Under the pieces are notes generated by a model. It did no database searches, had not been told where the DNA came from, and saw nothing but the letters and a program-made list of their open reading frames with translations. DNA of 64,000 nucleotides, from assembly GCF_014207985.1 (NCBI RefSeq), contig NZ_JACHMI010000001.1, positions 1,037,001-1,101,000 of the forward strand, read 5' to 3'. Origin of the DNA: Nonomuraea rubra. GTDB lineage: Bacteria; Actinomycetota; Actinomycetes; Streptosporangiales; Streptosporangiaceae. Positions within the stretch are counted from its first letter, which is position 1. Each line of letters begins with the position of its first letter. The position numbers and the translations under genes were made by a program. Below, piece after piece: positions 35,166 to 45,155 of this stretch.

Positions 35166-35696
35166 ATGTCCCATCTTGGAGAGCGTGTTTCCGCGCTGGT
35201 CGACGGAGAGCTCAACCACACCGAGCGCGACCGTGCGCTCGCCCACCTGACTTTCTGTGCTGACTGCAGGCGCGAGGTCGAGTCGGTACGGGCGCTGAAG
35301 TCGCGCCTGCGCTCGCTCGAGACCCCCGCCATGCCGGCGGACCTGACGATGTCCCTGCTCCGGATGGCGGAGCCGGGCGGGCCGCTGCCGCCGAGGGAGC
35401 GCCCTTTCCCCACGCGTACGTTCGGGGGAGTGCCCATCCCCGGGCCGCACACCATCGCCCCGCTGGACAACCGCCCGCGCAGGGACGCCTCTGGTGGGGC
35501 CTCGGGCCCTGGTCGCGGTGGTAGCAGGAGGCGCTCGGCGTACGTGGCCGTCGGCGTGGTCTCGGCGGCCGTGGCGATCGGCACCTTCTTCGCCACCACC
35601 GGCATAGGTCAGAACAATCCGGCCCCGCCGGTTGAACTGTTCCAGCAGCAGGCCCGTACTACGCCTACGAACGGCTCTTCGACCGCCACGCCTTGA
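35166..35696 (+). CDS. rseA: Zinc-binding anti-sigma factor (RseA-like), membrane-anchored
   Basis: 176 residues. The HxxxCxxC zinc motif is His27-x3-Cys31-x2-Cys34 (AHLTFCADC), typical of ZAS anti-sigma domains that release their sigma factor on oxidation or proteolysis. A Pro-rich linker leads to one hydrophobic helix (SAYVAVGVVSAAVAIGTFFA, about 128-147) and a short outer tail. It begins 1 bp after the sigE stop with GGGGAGGAAG upstream, so both proteins are made in balance. Its helix allows regulated proteolysis. I infer that the HtrA next door may play a part. Confidence 0.88.
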   Translation: MSHLGERVSALVDGELNHTERDRALAHLTFCADCRREVESVRALKSRLRSLETPAMPADLTMSLLRMAEPGGPLPPRERPFPTRTFGGVPIPGPHTIAPLDNRPRRDASGGASGPGRGGSRRRSAYVAVGVVSAAVAIGTFFATTGIGQNNPAPPVELFQQQARTTPTNGSSTATP

Positions 35697-35861
35697 CCGG
35701 GTCATGCCGGGGAGCAAACGGTTGGCGTAGTCGGCGGCGCGCGGGGCATACGATCTGGGTTCGGGAATTGTCACAAGCAAGTCCTGACAAAACCTTCATT
35801 ACCCTCGTATGCCGCAAGAGCGAGGATTGCGGTGGCCGAGCCAAGGAGTGGTGAGACTTAG

Positions 35862-37691
<1,830 letters not shown>

Positions 37692-37721
<30 letters not shown>

Positions 37722-37760
37722 CCGCTGAGGTCGAGCCCACCCCTCGCCCTCCTGACGCAT
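37692..37760 (+). repeat. 35-bp tandem duplication of the htrA 3' end
   Basis: The last codons and stop of htrA (37692-37726) recur at 37727-37760 with one base missing and a few changes (both carry CGAGCCCACCCC, then TCGCCCTCCTGAC). A frameshifted copy beyond the stop suggests a slippage duplication. Confidence 0.85.
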
Positions 37761-38126
37761 CCCCTCCTCGCTAACCGCGCCGCCCCACGTCCCGCCGACC
37801 CGGCGCGGTGCGAAGACGCGCCGCTACGCCGCGCTGGCTACGCTGCGCTGGCTACGCTGCGCTGGCTACGCTGCGCCCGTCGCTGCGCCGGCGCCCGCGC
37901 TGCGTGCCGGGGTAGCCATCGGGCGGTTGCTTCGGGCCGCGCCGTACCTCGTCCCGTCGTACCCCGTCCCTGCCCGCGTCGCTGATCAGGCACGGGCTGC
38001 GGGTGCCAGGGAGGGGTGGGGGATGATATGACCCAGGGGAGACGACCGACCTACCCGATGGAGCCCTTAGTCTGTGGATAGGCCGGGGTTGTCCTCGGAG
38101 AGGTTTGACTGCGGTAGGAGCTCACG
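37722..38126. other. 405-bp gap between htrA and tatB
   Basis: No gene is supported. It holds the htrA 3'-end duplicate (37727-37760), a 14-bp tandem repeat (37831-37872) and a GC-rich stretch. The tatB promoter should lie near 38030-38110; GGATAG at 38076 and TTTGACT at 38104 are the only weak candidates. No terminator-quality hairpin is obvious after htrA. Confidence 0.55.
37831..37872. repeat. Three perfect copies of a 14-bp tandem repeat
   Basis: GCGCTGGCTACGCT occurs three times head to tail at 37831, 37845 and 37859; degraded relatives flank it on both sides (CGCCGCTACGCC before, GCGCCCGTCGCT after). Confidence 0.85.
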
Positions 38127-38495
38127 GTGTTCGGACTCGGGTGGATGGAGGTCGGCGCGCTGATCGTGATCGCGCTGCTCGTCTTCGGTCCAGAAAGACT
38201 GCCGCAGGCCGCCGCGCAGGCGGGTAAGACGCTGCGCAACCTGCGCCGGATGGCCAACAACGCGCGTGACGACCTGCGTGCGGGGCTGGGGCCGGAGTTC
38301 CAGAACTTCGATCCCGCGGATCTCAACCCGCGTAACTTCGTCCGCAAGCATCTCCTCGACGACCTAGAGGACGACTGGAACGACAACAAGCCCCGCGAGC
38401 TGGAGCCCGCGGGCGCGCCGGCCCCGTACGCGGCTGAGCCGGTCGACGAGCTCGGTTACGGGGAACTGCCGCCCTACGACTCCGAAGCGACCTGA
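38127..38495 (+). CDS. tatB: Sec-independent protein translocase protein TatB
   Basis: 122 residues. Short outer N-terminus, one hydrophobic helix (VGALIVIALLVFG) with the conserved glutamate (MEVG) and FGPERLPQAA, then an amphipathic helix (LRNLRRMANNARDDLRAGLG) and an acidic tail, all typical of TatB; it is longer than TatA. TatB with TatC recognises twin-arginine signal peptides. TAGGAG lies 6 nt before GTG 38127. tatA and tatC are elsewhere, as usual in actinobacteria. A perfect terminator follows. Confidence 0.9.
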   Translation: MFGLGWMEVGALIVIALLVFGPERLPQAAAQAGKTLRNLRRMANNARDDLRAGLGPEFQNFDPADLNPRNFVRKHLLDDLEDDWNDNKPRELEPAGAPAPYAAEPVDELGYGELPPYDSEAT

Positions 38496-38526
38496 TAGAG
38501 CCGTACATCGCCGTACAGCATGAAGA

Positions 38527-38548
38527 AGCCCCCTCCGAAGAGGGGGCT
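38527..38548. terminator. Bidirectional terminator between tatB and mrp
   Basis: Perfect 9-bp stem AGCCCCCTC (38527-38535) with GAGGGGGCT (38540-38548) closed by a CGAA tetraloop. Confidence 0.9.
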
Positions 38549-38564
38549 GGAACGAGCCGGGCCG

Positions 38565-39701
38565 TCAGCGGCGCGGGGCGAGGCCGAGTTGGAGGCCCTT
38601 CAGGCTGGACGAGCGCTTGCTCAGGCCGGACGCGATCTTCGCCAGCTCGGCGGCGGCCGGCGAGTCCGGGTCGGTGAGGACCAGGGGCTTGCCCTCGTCG
38701 CCGCCCTCGCGCAGCCGCATGTCGATCGGCACCTGGCCGAGCAGCGGGACGCGCGCGCCCAGCGTGCGGGTCAGCGCGTCGGCGACCGTCTGGCCGCCGC
38801 CCTCGCCGAAGACGGCGATGCGCTCGTCGCAGTGGGGGCAGGGCAGCCAGGCCATGTTCTCGATGACGCCGGCGATCTGCTGGTGGGTCTGGGCGGCGAT
38901 CGAGCCGGCCCGCTCGGCCACCTCGGCGGCGGCCATCTGCGGCGTGGTCACGACGAGGATCTCCGCGCCGGGCAGCCGCTGGGCCACCGAGATGGCGATG
39001 TCGCCCGTGCCCGGGGGCAGGTCGAGCAGGAGCACGTCGAGGTCGCCCCAGTAGACGTCGGCCAGGAACTGGTGGAGCGCCCGGTCGAGCATGGGACCGC
39101 GCCAGACCACCGGCGTGTTGCCCGGCGGCTTGAACATCCCCACCGAGATGACCTTGATGTCGTGCGCCACCGGCGGCATGATCATGTCCTCGACCTTGGT
39201 GGGCCGCTCGGCGGCGCCCAGCATGCGAGGAATGCTGTGACCGTAGATGTCGGCGTCGACGATGCCCACCTTGAGGCCGCTGGCGGCCATGGCGGCGGCG
39301 AGGTTGACCGTGACGGACGACTTGCCGACCCCGCCCTTGCCGCTGGCCACCGCGAACACGCGGGTCAGCGAGCCCGGCTGGTTGAACGGGATCTCCTTCT
39401 CCGGCCCGCGGTCGCCGCGCAGCTTGGTCTGCAGCGTCTTGCGCTGCTCGGCGCTCATGACGTCGAGCTCGATCTGGACGCCGGTCACGCCTTCGACCTT
39501 GGAGACGGCGGTGGTGACATCGCGGCTGATCGTGTCCTTCATCGGACAGCCGGCCACGGTGAGGTACACGCCTACGCGCACCGCCCCGTCGGGAGCGATC
39601 TCGATGTTCTTGACCATGTCGAGGTCCGTGATCGGACGACGGATCTCGGGGTCGATGACGGTGGCGAGGGCCGCCGTCACGAGTTCCTGGGTTGGTGCCA
39701 T
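38565..39701 (-). CDS. mrp: Mrp/ApbC family Fe-S cluster carrier ATPase
   Basis: 378 residues. An N-terminal DUF59/MIP18-like domain (ATVIDPEIRRPITDLDMV; AGCPMKD) is followed by a P-loop ATPase of the MinD/Mrp class with GKGGVGKS at 121-128 and DADIYGHSIPRM. CPHC near residue 260 is the cluster-binding CxxC of the dimer. Mrp proteins assemble and hand on Fe-S clusters. Position after tatB and opposite strand equals the mycobacterial locus. Single gene; ATG 39701. Confidence 0.93.
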   Translation of the reverse strand: MAPTQELVTAALATVIDPEIRRPITDLDMVKNIEIAPDGAVRVGVYLTVAGCPMKDTISRDVTTAVSKVEGVTGVQIELDVMSAEQRKTLQTKLRGDRGPEKEIPFNQPGSLTRVFAVASGKGGVGKSSVTVNLAAAMAASGLKVGIVDADIYGHSIPRMLGAAERPTKVEDMIMPPVAHDIKVISVGMFKPPGNTPVVWRGPMLDRALHQFLADVYWGDLDVLLLDLPPGTGDIAISVAQRLPGAEILVVTTPQMAAAEVAERAGSIAAQTHQQIAGVIENMAWLPCPHCDERIAVFGEGGGQTVADALTRTLGARVPLLGQVPIDMRLREGGDEGKPLVLTDPDSPAAAELAKIASGLSKRSSSLKGLQLGLAPRR

Positions 39702-39825
39702 CGAAGTCTCGGCACGAGGGAGTGCCGTCCCTCCTTAGTCGGTCTATGTGTGACAGGCGCTGGTCGCCAGCGAGGATGCCCCTCCATGGTATGAACCGAA
39801 GCCCGCGCTGGGTTAATCCGCACTG

Positions 39826-39851
39826 TTAGATGTCTGTGCAACAACGTCTAA
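39826..39851 (+). promoter_or_regulatory. Inverted repeat in the marR promoter (candidate autoregulatory operator)
   Basis: TTAGATGT (39826-39833) and ACGTCTAA (39844-39851) form an 8-bp inverted repeat with one G-T mismatch and 10-bp spacing. It overlaps the predicted -10 box TAAGGT (39849-39854) of the marR gene, the usual place for MarR autorepression. Confidence 0.55.
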
Positions 39852-39860
39852 GGTTACTCC

Positions 39861-40391
39861 GTGACTCTTCTGCGCGACGAGGGCCTGACCGCCGGGGAAC
39901 TCGCGGTCTGGCGCATGTTGCAGCGGGCCCAGGTGCGCGTCGCCCGCCATCTGGAGAGCGAGCTGCTCGTCGCGCACGATCTACCGCTGGCCTCGTACGA
40001 GGTGCTCATGCAGCTCGCCGAGGCCCCGGGCGGGCGGCTGCGCATGAACGACCTGGCCGACCGGGTCCTGCTCTCGCGCAGCGGCCTGACCAGGCTCATC
40101 GACCGGCTCCAGCGCGACGGCCTGGTGACGCGCGAGGCGTGCGCCGACGACGCCCGCGGCCTGTTCGCGGTGCTGAGCGAGCCCGGCGCGGCCCGGCTGG
40201 CCGAGGCGACGCCGACCTACCTGCGCGGCATCAGGGGGCAGTTCCTCGACCTGCTGGACGCGGAGGAGATCGCGCAGGTGCGCCGCATGCTCGCCAAGCT
40301 GGGCGCCAAGCTGGGTGCCAAGCTCGGCGACGGGCTCGGCGATGAGCTCGGCGACGGGCTCAGCGCCCCGGCTCCTGACCGCTCTCCCTGA
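39861..40391 (+). CDS. MarR family transcriptional regulator
   Basis: 176 residues. Winged-helix core: LPLASYEVLMQLAEAPGGRL, then MNDLADRVLLSRSGLTRLID (recognition helix), then the wing LVTREACADDARGLFAVLS. Dimer helices lie on both sides. The C-terminus carries short slippage-like repeats (KLGAKLGAKLGDGLGDELGDGL region). GTG 39861 with TAAGGT 6 nt upstream suggests a leaderless transcript that starts within the operator. Its 3' end overlaps the convergent DUF1003 gene by 32 bp. The target gene is unknown; the divergent mrp gene is 160 bp away. Confidence 0.88.
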   Translation: MTLLRDEGLTAGELAVWRMLQRAQVRVARHLESELLVAHDLPLASYEVLMQLAEAPGGRLRMNDLADRVLLSRSGLTRLIDRLQRDGLVTREACADDARGLFAVLSEPGAARLAEATPTYLRGIRGQFLDLLDAEEIAQVRRMLAKLGAKLGAKLGDGLGDELGDGLSAPAPDRSP

Positions 40392-40842
40392 GCTCCTCCA
40401 GCAGCCTGCCCAGCTCGGCGCGCAGGTAGTCGCGGGTGGCCACCTCGTTCAGCGCGAGGCGCAGGCCGGCGATCTCGCGGGTCAGGTACTCGATCTCGGC
40501 CTGGTTGCGCTCGGCGGACTCGCGGTCCTGCTCGTACTGGATACGGTCGCGGTCGTCCTGCCGGTTCTGGGCCAGCAGGATCAGCGGGGCGGCGTAGCTG
40601 GCCTGCAGCGACAGCATCAGCGTGAGGAAGATGAACGGGTACGGGTCGAACTTCCAGCCTTCCGGCACTGTCACGTTCCAGATGACCCAGACCGCGACGA
40701 AGACGGTCATGTAGACGAGGAACCGGGCGGTGCCGAGGAACCGGGCGATCCGCTCCGACAGGCGGCCGAACGCCTCGGGGTCGTAGTGCGGGCGCAGCGT
40801 GCGGCGCAGGTCCCTGGGCTGGTCGAGGCGGTCAGCCGTCAC
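40360..40842 (-). CDS. DUF1003 membrane protein
   Basis: 160 residues. Two central hydrophobic helices (FLVYMTVFVAVWVIWNV and FIFLTLMLSLQASYAAPLILL) preceded by SERIARFLGTARF are the DUF1003 signature; a charged coiled-coil tail (DRESAERNQAEIEYLTREIAGL) follows. GTG 40842 overlaps the upstream MgtE-like stop by 4 bp, a coupling often seen for this pair and taken to mean a joint role in metal-ion homeostasis (inference). Its end overlaps marR. Confidence 0.88.
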   Translation of the reverse strand: MTADRLDQPRDLRRTLRPHYDPEAFGRLSERIARFLGTARFLVYMTVFVAVWVIWNVTVPEGWKFDPYPFIFLTLMLSLQASYAAPLILLAQNRQDDRDRIQYEQDRESAERNQAEIEYLTREIAGLRLALNEVATRDYLRAELGRLLEELRESGQEPGR

Positions 40843-42080
40843 GGTCGCCCGGCCCTCTCGCGCGGGTCGTCGGGCCACAGGTCGTCGGGCCGCTCGCGCC
40901 AGTCCTCGGGCAGCATGTGATCCAGTACGTCGTCCACCGTCACGGCGCCGACCAGGCGGCCCAGCTCGTCCACGACCGGGGCGGCGACGAGGTTGTAGTT
41001 GGCCAGGTAGTAGGTCACCTGCCGGAGCGTGAACTCCGGCCTGATGGGGTCGATCGAGGGGTCGAGCACGCCGCCGAGCAGCGTGGACGGCGGCTCGCGC
41101 AGCAGCCGCTGGAAGTGCGTGACCCCCAGGTACGCCCCGGTCGGCGTCTCGGTCGGCGGCCGGGTGACGTAGACCTGGGAGGCCACGGCGGGCGTCAGGT
41201 CCTGGTGCCTGATGTGCGCCAGCGCCTCGGCGACGGTTGCGCTGGGCGGCAGGATCACCGGCTCGCTCGTCATCACGCCGCCCGCGCTGGTCTCCGGGTA
41301 CGTCAGCAGCCGCCGCACCGGCGCCGCCTCCCCGGGCTCCATCAGCGCCAGCAGCTTGGCCGCCTGCTCCTCCGGCAGGTCGTGCAGCAGGTCGGCGGCG
41401 TCGTCGGGCCCCATCTCCTCCAGCACGTCGGCGGCCCGCTCGGGCTCCAGCGTGCCCAGGATGCCGATCTGGTCGTCGGGCGGCAACTCCTCCAGCACGT
41501 CGGCCAGCCGGTCGTCGTGCAGCGCGCGGGCGATCTCGACGCGCCGCTTGATGGGCAGGTCGTGCAGGGCGCTGGCCATGTCGGCGGCCCGCAGCGACTC
41601 GAACGCGGCGATCAGCCCGGCCGCCCCCTGGTCCTTCTGCAGCGTGTCGAACCCCGACACCTCCCCCCAGCCGACCGTGCGCGGCTCGCGCCGCCTGCCC
41701 TTGTAGACGGCGACCTTGGTGATCTCCCAGTTGTACGGCTTCATCTCCTCCATGCCCACGTCGTACACCGTCATGGGCTCGTCGCCGACGCGTACGGTGA
41801 GGTCGAGCATCTGGCCGATGACCAGCGTCTCGGAGGCGCGCTGCTCGAACCTGCGCATGTTGAGCCGCCCGGTGAACACCACGGAACCGGCCTCGATGCG
41901 GCGCACGCGAGTGATCGGCAGGAACACCCGGCGGCGCGGCTGCACCTCCACCACGAAGCCGTGCACCCGGGGGCGCCGGCCGATGCGCAGCCCGACCACG
42001 ACGTCTCTGACCCGGCCGATCTGGTCGCCCGCCGGGTCGAAGACCGGGGTCCCGGGAAGCCGGGCCACGAAGATCTTCAC
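40839..42080 (-). CDS. Soluble PRC-barrel/MgtE-N/CBS protein (magnesium-sensing module without transporter domain)
   Basis: 413 residues. The N-terminus holds two PRC-barrel-like repeats (FDPAGDQIGRVRDVVVGLRI; VGDEPMTVYDVGMEEMKP); the middle is the helical MgtE N-domain (RLADVLEELPPDDQIGILG, RAADVLEEMGPDDAADLLHDLP); the C-terminal part is a CBS pair (GGVMTSEPVILPPSATVAEAL; YNLVAAPVVDELGRLVGAVTVDDVL). The five-helix MgtE channel is missing, so it is a cytosolic sensor that probably controls another membrane protein. DUF1003, coupled downstream, is the obvious candidate (inference). ATG 42080. Confidence 0.88.
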   Translation of the reverse strand: MKIFVARLPGTPVFDPAGDQIGRVRDVVVGLRIGRRPRVHGFVVEVQPRRRVFLPITRVRRIEAGSVVFTGRLNMRRFEQRASETLVIGQMLDLTVRVGDEPMTVYDVGMEEMKPYNWEITKVAVYKGRRREPRTVGWGEVSGFDTLQKDQGAAGLIAAFESLRAADMASALHDLPIKRRVEIARALHDDRLADVLEELPPDDQIGILGTLEPERAADVLEEMGPDDAADLLHDLPEEQAAKLLALMEPGEAAPVRRLLTYPETSAGGVMTSEPVILPPSATVAEALAHIRHQDLTPAVASQVYVTRPPTETPTGAYLGVTHFQRLLREPPSTLLGGVLDPSIDPIRPEFTLRQVTYYLANYNLVAAPVVDELGRLVGAVTVDDVLDHMLPEDWRERPDDLWPDDPRERAGRP

Positions 42081-42176
42081 GTGGCCAGGCTAACAGCGGT
42101 ATCCCATTGCACCCCGGATGCCCGGCGTGTCAGTATCAAACCTGCTAAACGGTGATTACGTGGCAGGTGGTGTGCG

Positions 42177-43124
42177 ATGAGGTATGCGGGGCTGGCGCTC
42201 GCGTTCGTGTCCTCGTGCTGTTTCGCGTTCTCTGGGCCCATGGCCAAGTACCTCATCGCCGCCGGGCTGGCGCCGATCGAGGCCGTGTGGACGCGGATGG
42301 CGGGCGCGGGGCTGCTGCTCCTGGCCGTGCTGGCCGTCGTCAGGCCGCGCGCGCTGCGGATCCCCGGCTCCCGGCTGCCGTTCTTCGCGCTGTACGCGGT
42401 GATGGCGGTGGCCGGCGTGCAGGCGCTCTACTTCGTGGCGATCACGAGGCTGCCGGTGGGGATCGCGTTGCTGCTGGAGTTCATGGCGCCGGTGATGGTG
42501 GTGGCCTGGGTGCGGGTCATCCGCAAGGTACGGCTCGCCCGCGCCGCGTACGTGGGCGCCGTCGTCGCGGTCGTGGGCCTCGGGATCGTCGTCGAGGCGT
42601 GGCAGGGCCTGCGGCTGGACGCGCTGGGCCTGCTGCTCGGGCTGCTGGCCGGAGCGTGTTGCGCCGGATATTTCCTGATGAACGATAGCTTCGGCGACGA
42701 CGTCGACCCGCTCGGCCTGATCGCCTGGGGCATGGCAGGGGCGGCCCTGGTGCTGATCCCGTTCGCCAGGCCGTGGAACATCCCGTGGGACGCCTTCACG
42801 GTCACCGCCGCGCCGGAGGGCGGGCTCCGGCTGCCGGTGCTGGGGGCGTACCTGTGGATGGTGCTGATCGCCACCGTGGTCGCGTACATCCTGGGCGTCA
42901 ACGCCGTGCGGCGGCTGTCGGCCGCGGTGGGCGCCACCGTGGCGTCGCTGGAGGTCATCGGCGGCGCCATCGTGGCCTGGGCGCTGGTCGGCGAGACGCT
43001 CGGCGCGTTCCAGATCCTGGGCGGCCTGCTCGTGCTGTCGGGCGCGCTGCTCGCCCAGACCGCCACCTCCAGCGCTGAGCCGGAGCTCGCGGCGGAGCCG
43101 GAGGCGGTCACCGCTCCGGGGTGA
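42177..43124 (+). CDS. EamA/DMT superfamily transporter
   Basis: 315 residues with ten predicted transmembrane helices in two EamA repeats (first at about 5-140, second at 160-295; PVGIALLLEFMAPVMVVAW and SAAVGATVASLEVIGGAIVAW are the matching repeat ends). Members export amino acids, nucleosides or other metabolites, RhtA type. No substrate clue from context. ATG 42177 with CAGGTGG upstream. The 3' end overlaps the convergent 122-residue gene by 17 bp. Confidence 0.9.
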   Translation: MRYAGLALAFVSSCCFAFSGPMAKYLIAAGLAPIEAVWTRMAGAGLLLLAVLAVVRPRALRIPGSRLPFFALYAVMAVAGVQALYFVAITRLPVGIALLLEFMAPVMVVAWVRVIRKVRLARAAYVGAVVAVVGLGIVVEAWQGLRLDALGLLLGLLAGACCAGYFLMNDSFGDDVDPLGLIAWGMAGAALVLIPFARPWNIPWDAFTVTAAPEGGLRLPVLGAYLWMVLIATVVAYILGVNAVRRLSAAVGATVASLEVIGGAIVAWALVGETLGAFQILGGLLVLSGALLAQTATSSAEPELAAEPEAVTAPG

Positions 43125-43476
43125 GCCGCCAGACGGTGGACTCGCGGGCCCAGCGCTCGGTGAGGTGCTCGCTGTCGCGGGCGTTGAGCCGCTCCTTGGC
43201 CAGCACCGCCACGGCCTCGGCCGCCGCCGCCTGGTCGACGGCCGCCACGGCGGCCTCGAACTCCACCAGCCTGGCGCCGTTGTCCTTGCTGCGCAGCGTG
43301 ACGTGCACCCGGTCGAGCGCGTCGAGCCCGGGCAGCCGCTGCTCCTCGCCCCCCGTCACGAGGTAGATCGCGCCGTCGTGCCAGGCGTGCCAGGCCAGGC
43401 GGGGACGGTCGAGGGTGAGCCAGAGGATGCCGGACTTCTTGGCGCCCTCCTCGATGGCCATGGTGTTGTCGCTCAC
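43108..43476 (-). CDS. Conserved hypothetical protein (122 residues)
   Basis: Soluble alpha/beta protein without recognised domain. It starts NTMAIEEGAKKSGILWLTLD, contains WHAWHDGAIYLVTGGEEQRLPGL and a helical part rich in Ala (VDQAAAAEAVAVLAKERL), and ends with VWRLTPER. Codon usage is normal for the region and the pattern looks like a widely conserved actinobacterial protein. TACAGT on the minus strand (43484-43489) lies 7 nt before GTG 43476, so the transcript is probably leaderless. Ends overlap with EamA gene. Confidence 0.65.
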   Translation of the reverse strand: MSDNTMAIEEGAKKSGILWLTLDRPRLAWHAWHDGAIYLVTGGEEQRLPGLDALDRVHVTLRSKDNGARLVEFEAAVAAVDQAAAAEAVAVLAKERLNARDSEHLTERWARESTVWRLTPER

Positions 43477-43528
43477 AGATGTGACTGTAACCGGCGAACC
43501 GCCGCCGCCACGATCTCGTCTCCAGAGC

Positions 43529-44206
43529 ATGCGAACGATTTCTCTCGCGCTTCTCCTGGCGCTCGCGACCGGCTGCGGCGCCGCCCCGTCCACGGCCCCT
43601 GACCCTGCCCCGATGGCCTGCGCCACCGAGCGTCCCACGGGCACGCTCGACACGAAGGTGCTGTACCAGACCGAGATGGACTACCCGCCGTTCGACACGC
43701 CCGAGGCGCTCGCGCGGGAGGCCGCCGAGCTGGTAGTCATGGGGCGGGTGACGGGCTGGCTGCCGGGGCCGGTGATCGAGGAGATCCCGGACAGCCGCAC
43801 CTACCACGTGCTGTTACGGGTGCGGGTCGAGCGGCGCCTCAAGGGCTCCTCGGCCGAGGTCGTCCACTTTCCCTACTATCAGGGCGCCCTGCTCAGCGCC
43901 AGGAAGCCCTTCCAGGACGAGAAGGACTTCGAGCGGGCCGTGCCCACGGGCACGCGCGTGCTGCTCTTCCTGAAGGCCGCCAGGCCGTCCGGGTATCCGG
44001 TGGTCGAGGACCGTGCCGGGCTGCCGCCGGGCACTCCGGACTACGCGGCCGCCCCGCAGGGCGTCGTGCTGCACGAGGTGGGGCCCGACGGGCGCGGGCG
44101 TGCGGTGGGCGGCAGGACCGAGATGCTCGCTCTGGCGGGATGGGACGAGCCGTGCGGCATCGACGGCCTCGTCGCCCGGCTCGAGGCGAACGGCTTCACC
44201 GGCTGA
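43529..44206 (+). CDS. Putative lipoprotein of unknown function
   Basis: 225 residues. Signal peptide with lipobox LALATGC, then a Pro/Ala linker and a beta-rich domain: AAELVVMGRVTGWLPG, HVLLRVRVERRLKGSS, VPTGTRVLLFLKAA. The pattern of a barrel with a 'g.v..il....g.....h' flow resembles small exported OB-like domains found in actinomycete lipoproteins, but I assign no family. ATG 43529; no good Shine-Dalgarno is visible. Divergent from the 122-residue gene by 52 bp. Confidence 0.7.
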   Translation: MRTISLALLLALATGCGAAPSTAPDPAPMACATERPTGTLDTKVLYQTEMDYPPFDTPEALAREAAELVVMGRVTGWLPGPVIEEIPDSRTYHVLLRVRVERRLKGSSAEVVHFPYYQGALLSARKPFQDEKDFERAVPTGTRVLLFLKAARPSGYPVVEDRAGLPPGTPDYAAAPQGVVLHEVGPDGRGRAVGGRTEMLALAGWDEPCGIDGLVARLEANGFTG

Positions 44207-44222
44207 CCAGTAGCGTGTGCGC

Positions 44223-45155
44223 ATGCGCTCACGACGTTCTGTGCTCGCCGTGCCAGGCAGCAACCCCCGGTTCCTGGAGAAGGCCCAGACCCTGCCCGTC
44301 GACGAGGTCTTCCTCGACCTGGAGGACTCCGTCGCGCCACTGGCCAAGGAGGAGGCGCGGGGCAACATCGTGGCCGCCCTGCGCGAGGGCGACTGGTCGG
44401 GCAAGACCCGCGTGGTCAGGGTGAACGACCTGACGACGCAGTGGACGTACCGCGACGTGATCGAGATCGTCGAGGGGGCGGGGGCGTACCTCGACTGCCT
44501 CATGCTGCCCAAGGTGCAGGACCCGACCGAGGTCGTCTGGCTCGACACGCTGCTCACGCAGATCGAGAAGACCATGGGCTACGAGGTGGGCCGCATCGGT
44601 ATCGAGGCGCAGATCGAGAACGCCCGCGGCCTGGTGAACGCCGACGCCATCGCCGGGTCGTCCGAGCGGCTGGAGACGCTCGTGTTCGGCCCCGCCGACT
44701 TCATGGCCTCCATCAACATGCGCACGCTCGTCGTCGGCGAGCAGCCGCCCGGCTACGTCGAGGGCGACGCCTACCACTACATCCTCATGCGGCTGCTCAT
44801 GGCGGCCAGGATGCACGACCTCCAGGTGATCGACGGGCCCTACCTGCAGATCAAGGACGTCGAGGGCTTCCGCAGGGTCGCGCAGCGGGCGGCGGCGCTG
44901 GGGTTCGACGGCAAGTGGGTGCTGCATCCGTCGCAGGTGGACGCCGCCAACGAGGTGTTCTCGCCGTCACAGGAGGACTATGACCACGCCGAGCTGATCC
45001 TGGAGGCGTACGAGTACTACACCACCGTGGAGAAGCGCGGCGCGGTCATGCTGGGCGACGAGATGATCGACGAGGCGTCCAGGAAGATGGCGCTGGTCGT
45101 GGCCGCCAAGGGGCGGGCGGCCGGGCTGGGCCGTACGAAGAGGTTCACACCTTGA
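44223..45155 (+). CDS. HpcH/HpaI family CoA-ester lyase (malyl-CoA/citramalyl-CoA lyase-like)
   Basis: 310 residues, TIM barrel of the CitE/Mcl family: SVLAVPGSNPRFLEKA (CoA site), DEVFLDLEDSVAP (magnesium Asp/Glu), RVVRVNDLTT, LMLPKVQD, GIEAQIENARGLVNAD and FGPADFMAS. The C-terminal WVLHPSQVDAANEVFSPS is typical of malyl-CoA/beta-methylmalyl-CoA lyases, which split CoA esters to glyoxylate or acetyl-CoA. The physiological substrate is open. TAGCGT (44211-44216) lies 6 nt before ATG 44223: leaderless. 3' end overlaps the convergent gene by 11 bp. Confidence 0.88.
   Translation: MRSRRSVLAVPGSNPRFLEKAQTLPVDEVFLDLEDSVAPLAKEEARGNIVAALREGDWSGKTRVVRVNDLTTQWTYRDVIEIVEGAGAYLDCLMLPKVQDPTEVVWLDTLLTQIEKTMGYEVGRIGIEAQIENARGLVNADAIAGSSERLETLVFGPADFMASINMRTLVVGEQPPGYVEGDAYHYILMRLLMAARMHDLQVIDGPYLQIKDVEGFRRVAQRAAALGFDGKWVLHPSQVDAANEVFSPSQEDYDHAELILEAYEYYTTVEKRGAVMLGDEMIDEASRKMALVVAAKGRAAGLGRTKRFTP

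Noticed and set aside
43415..43528. N-terminal extension of the lipoprotein gene
   Set aside because: It would place the lipobox signal peptide inside the protein and runs antisense through the 122-residue gene; ATG 43529 directly starts the signal sequence.
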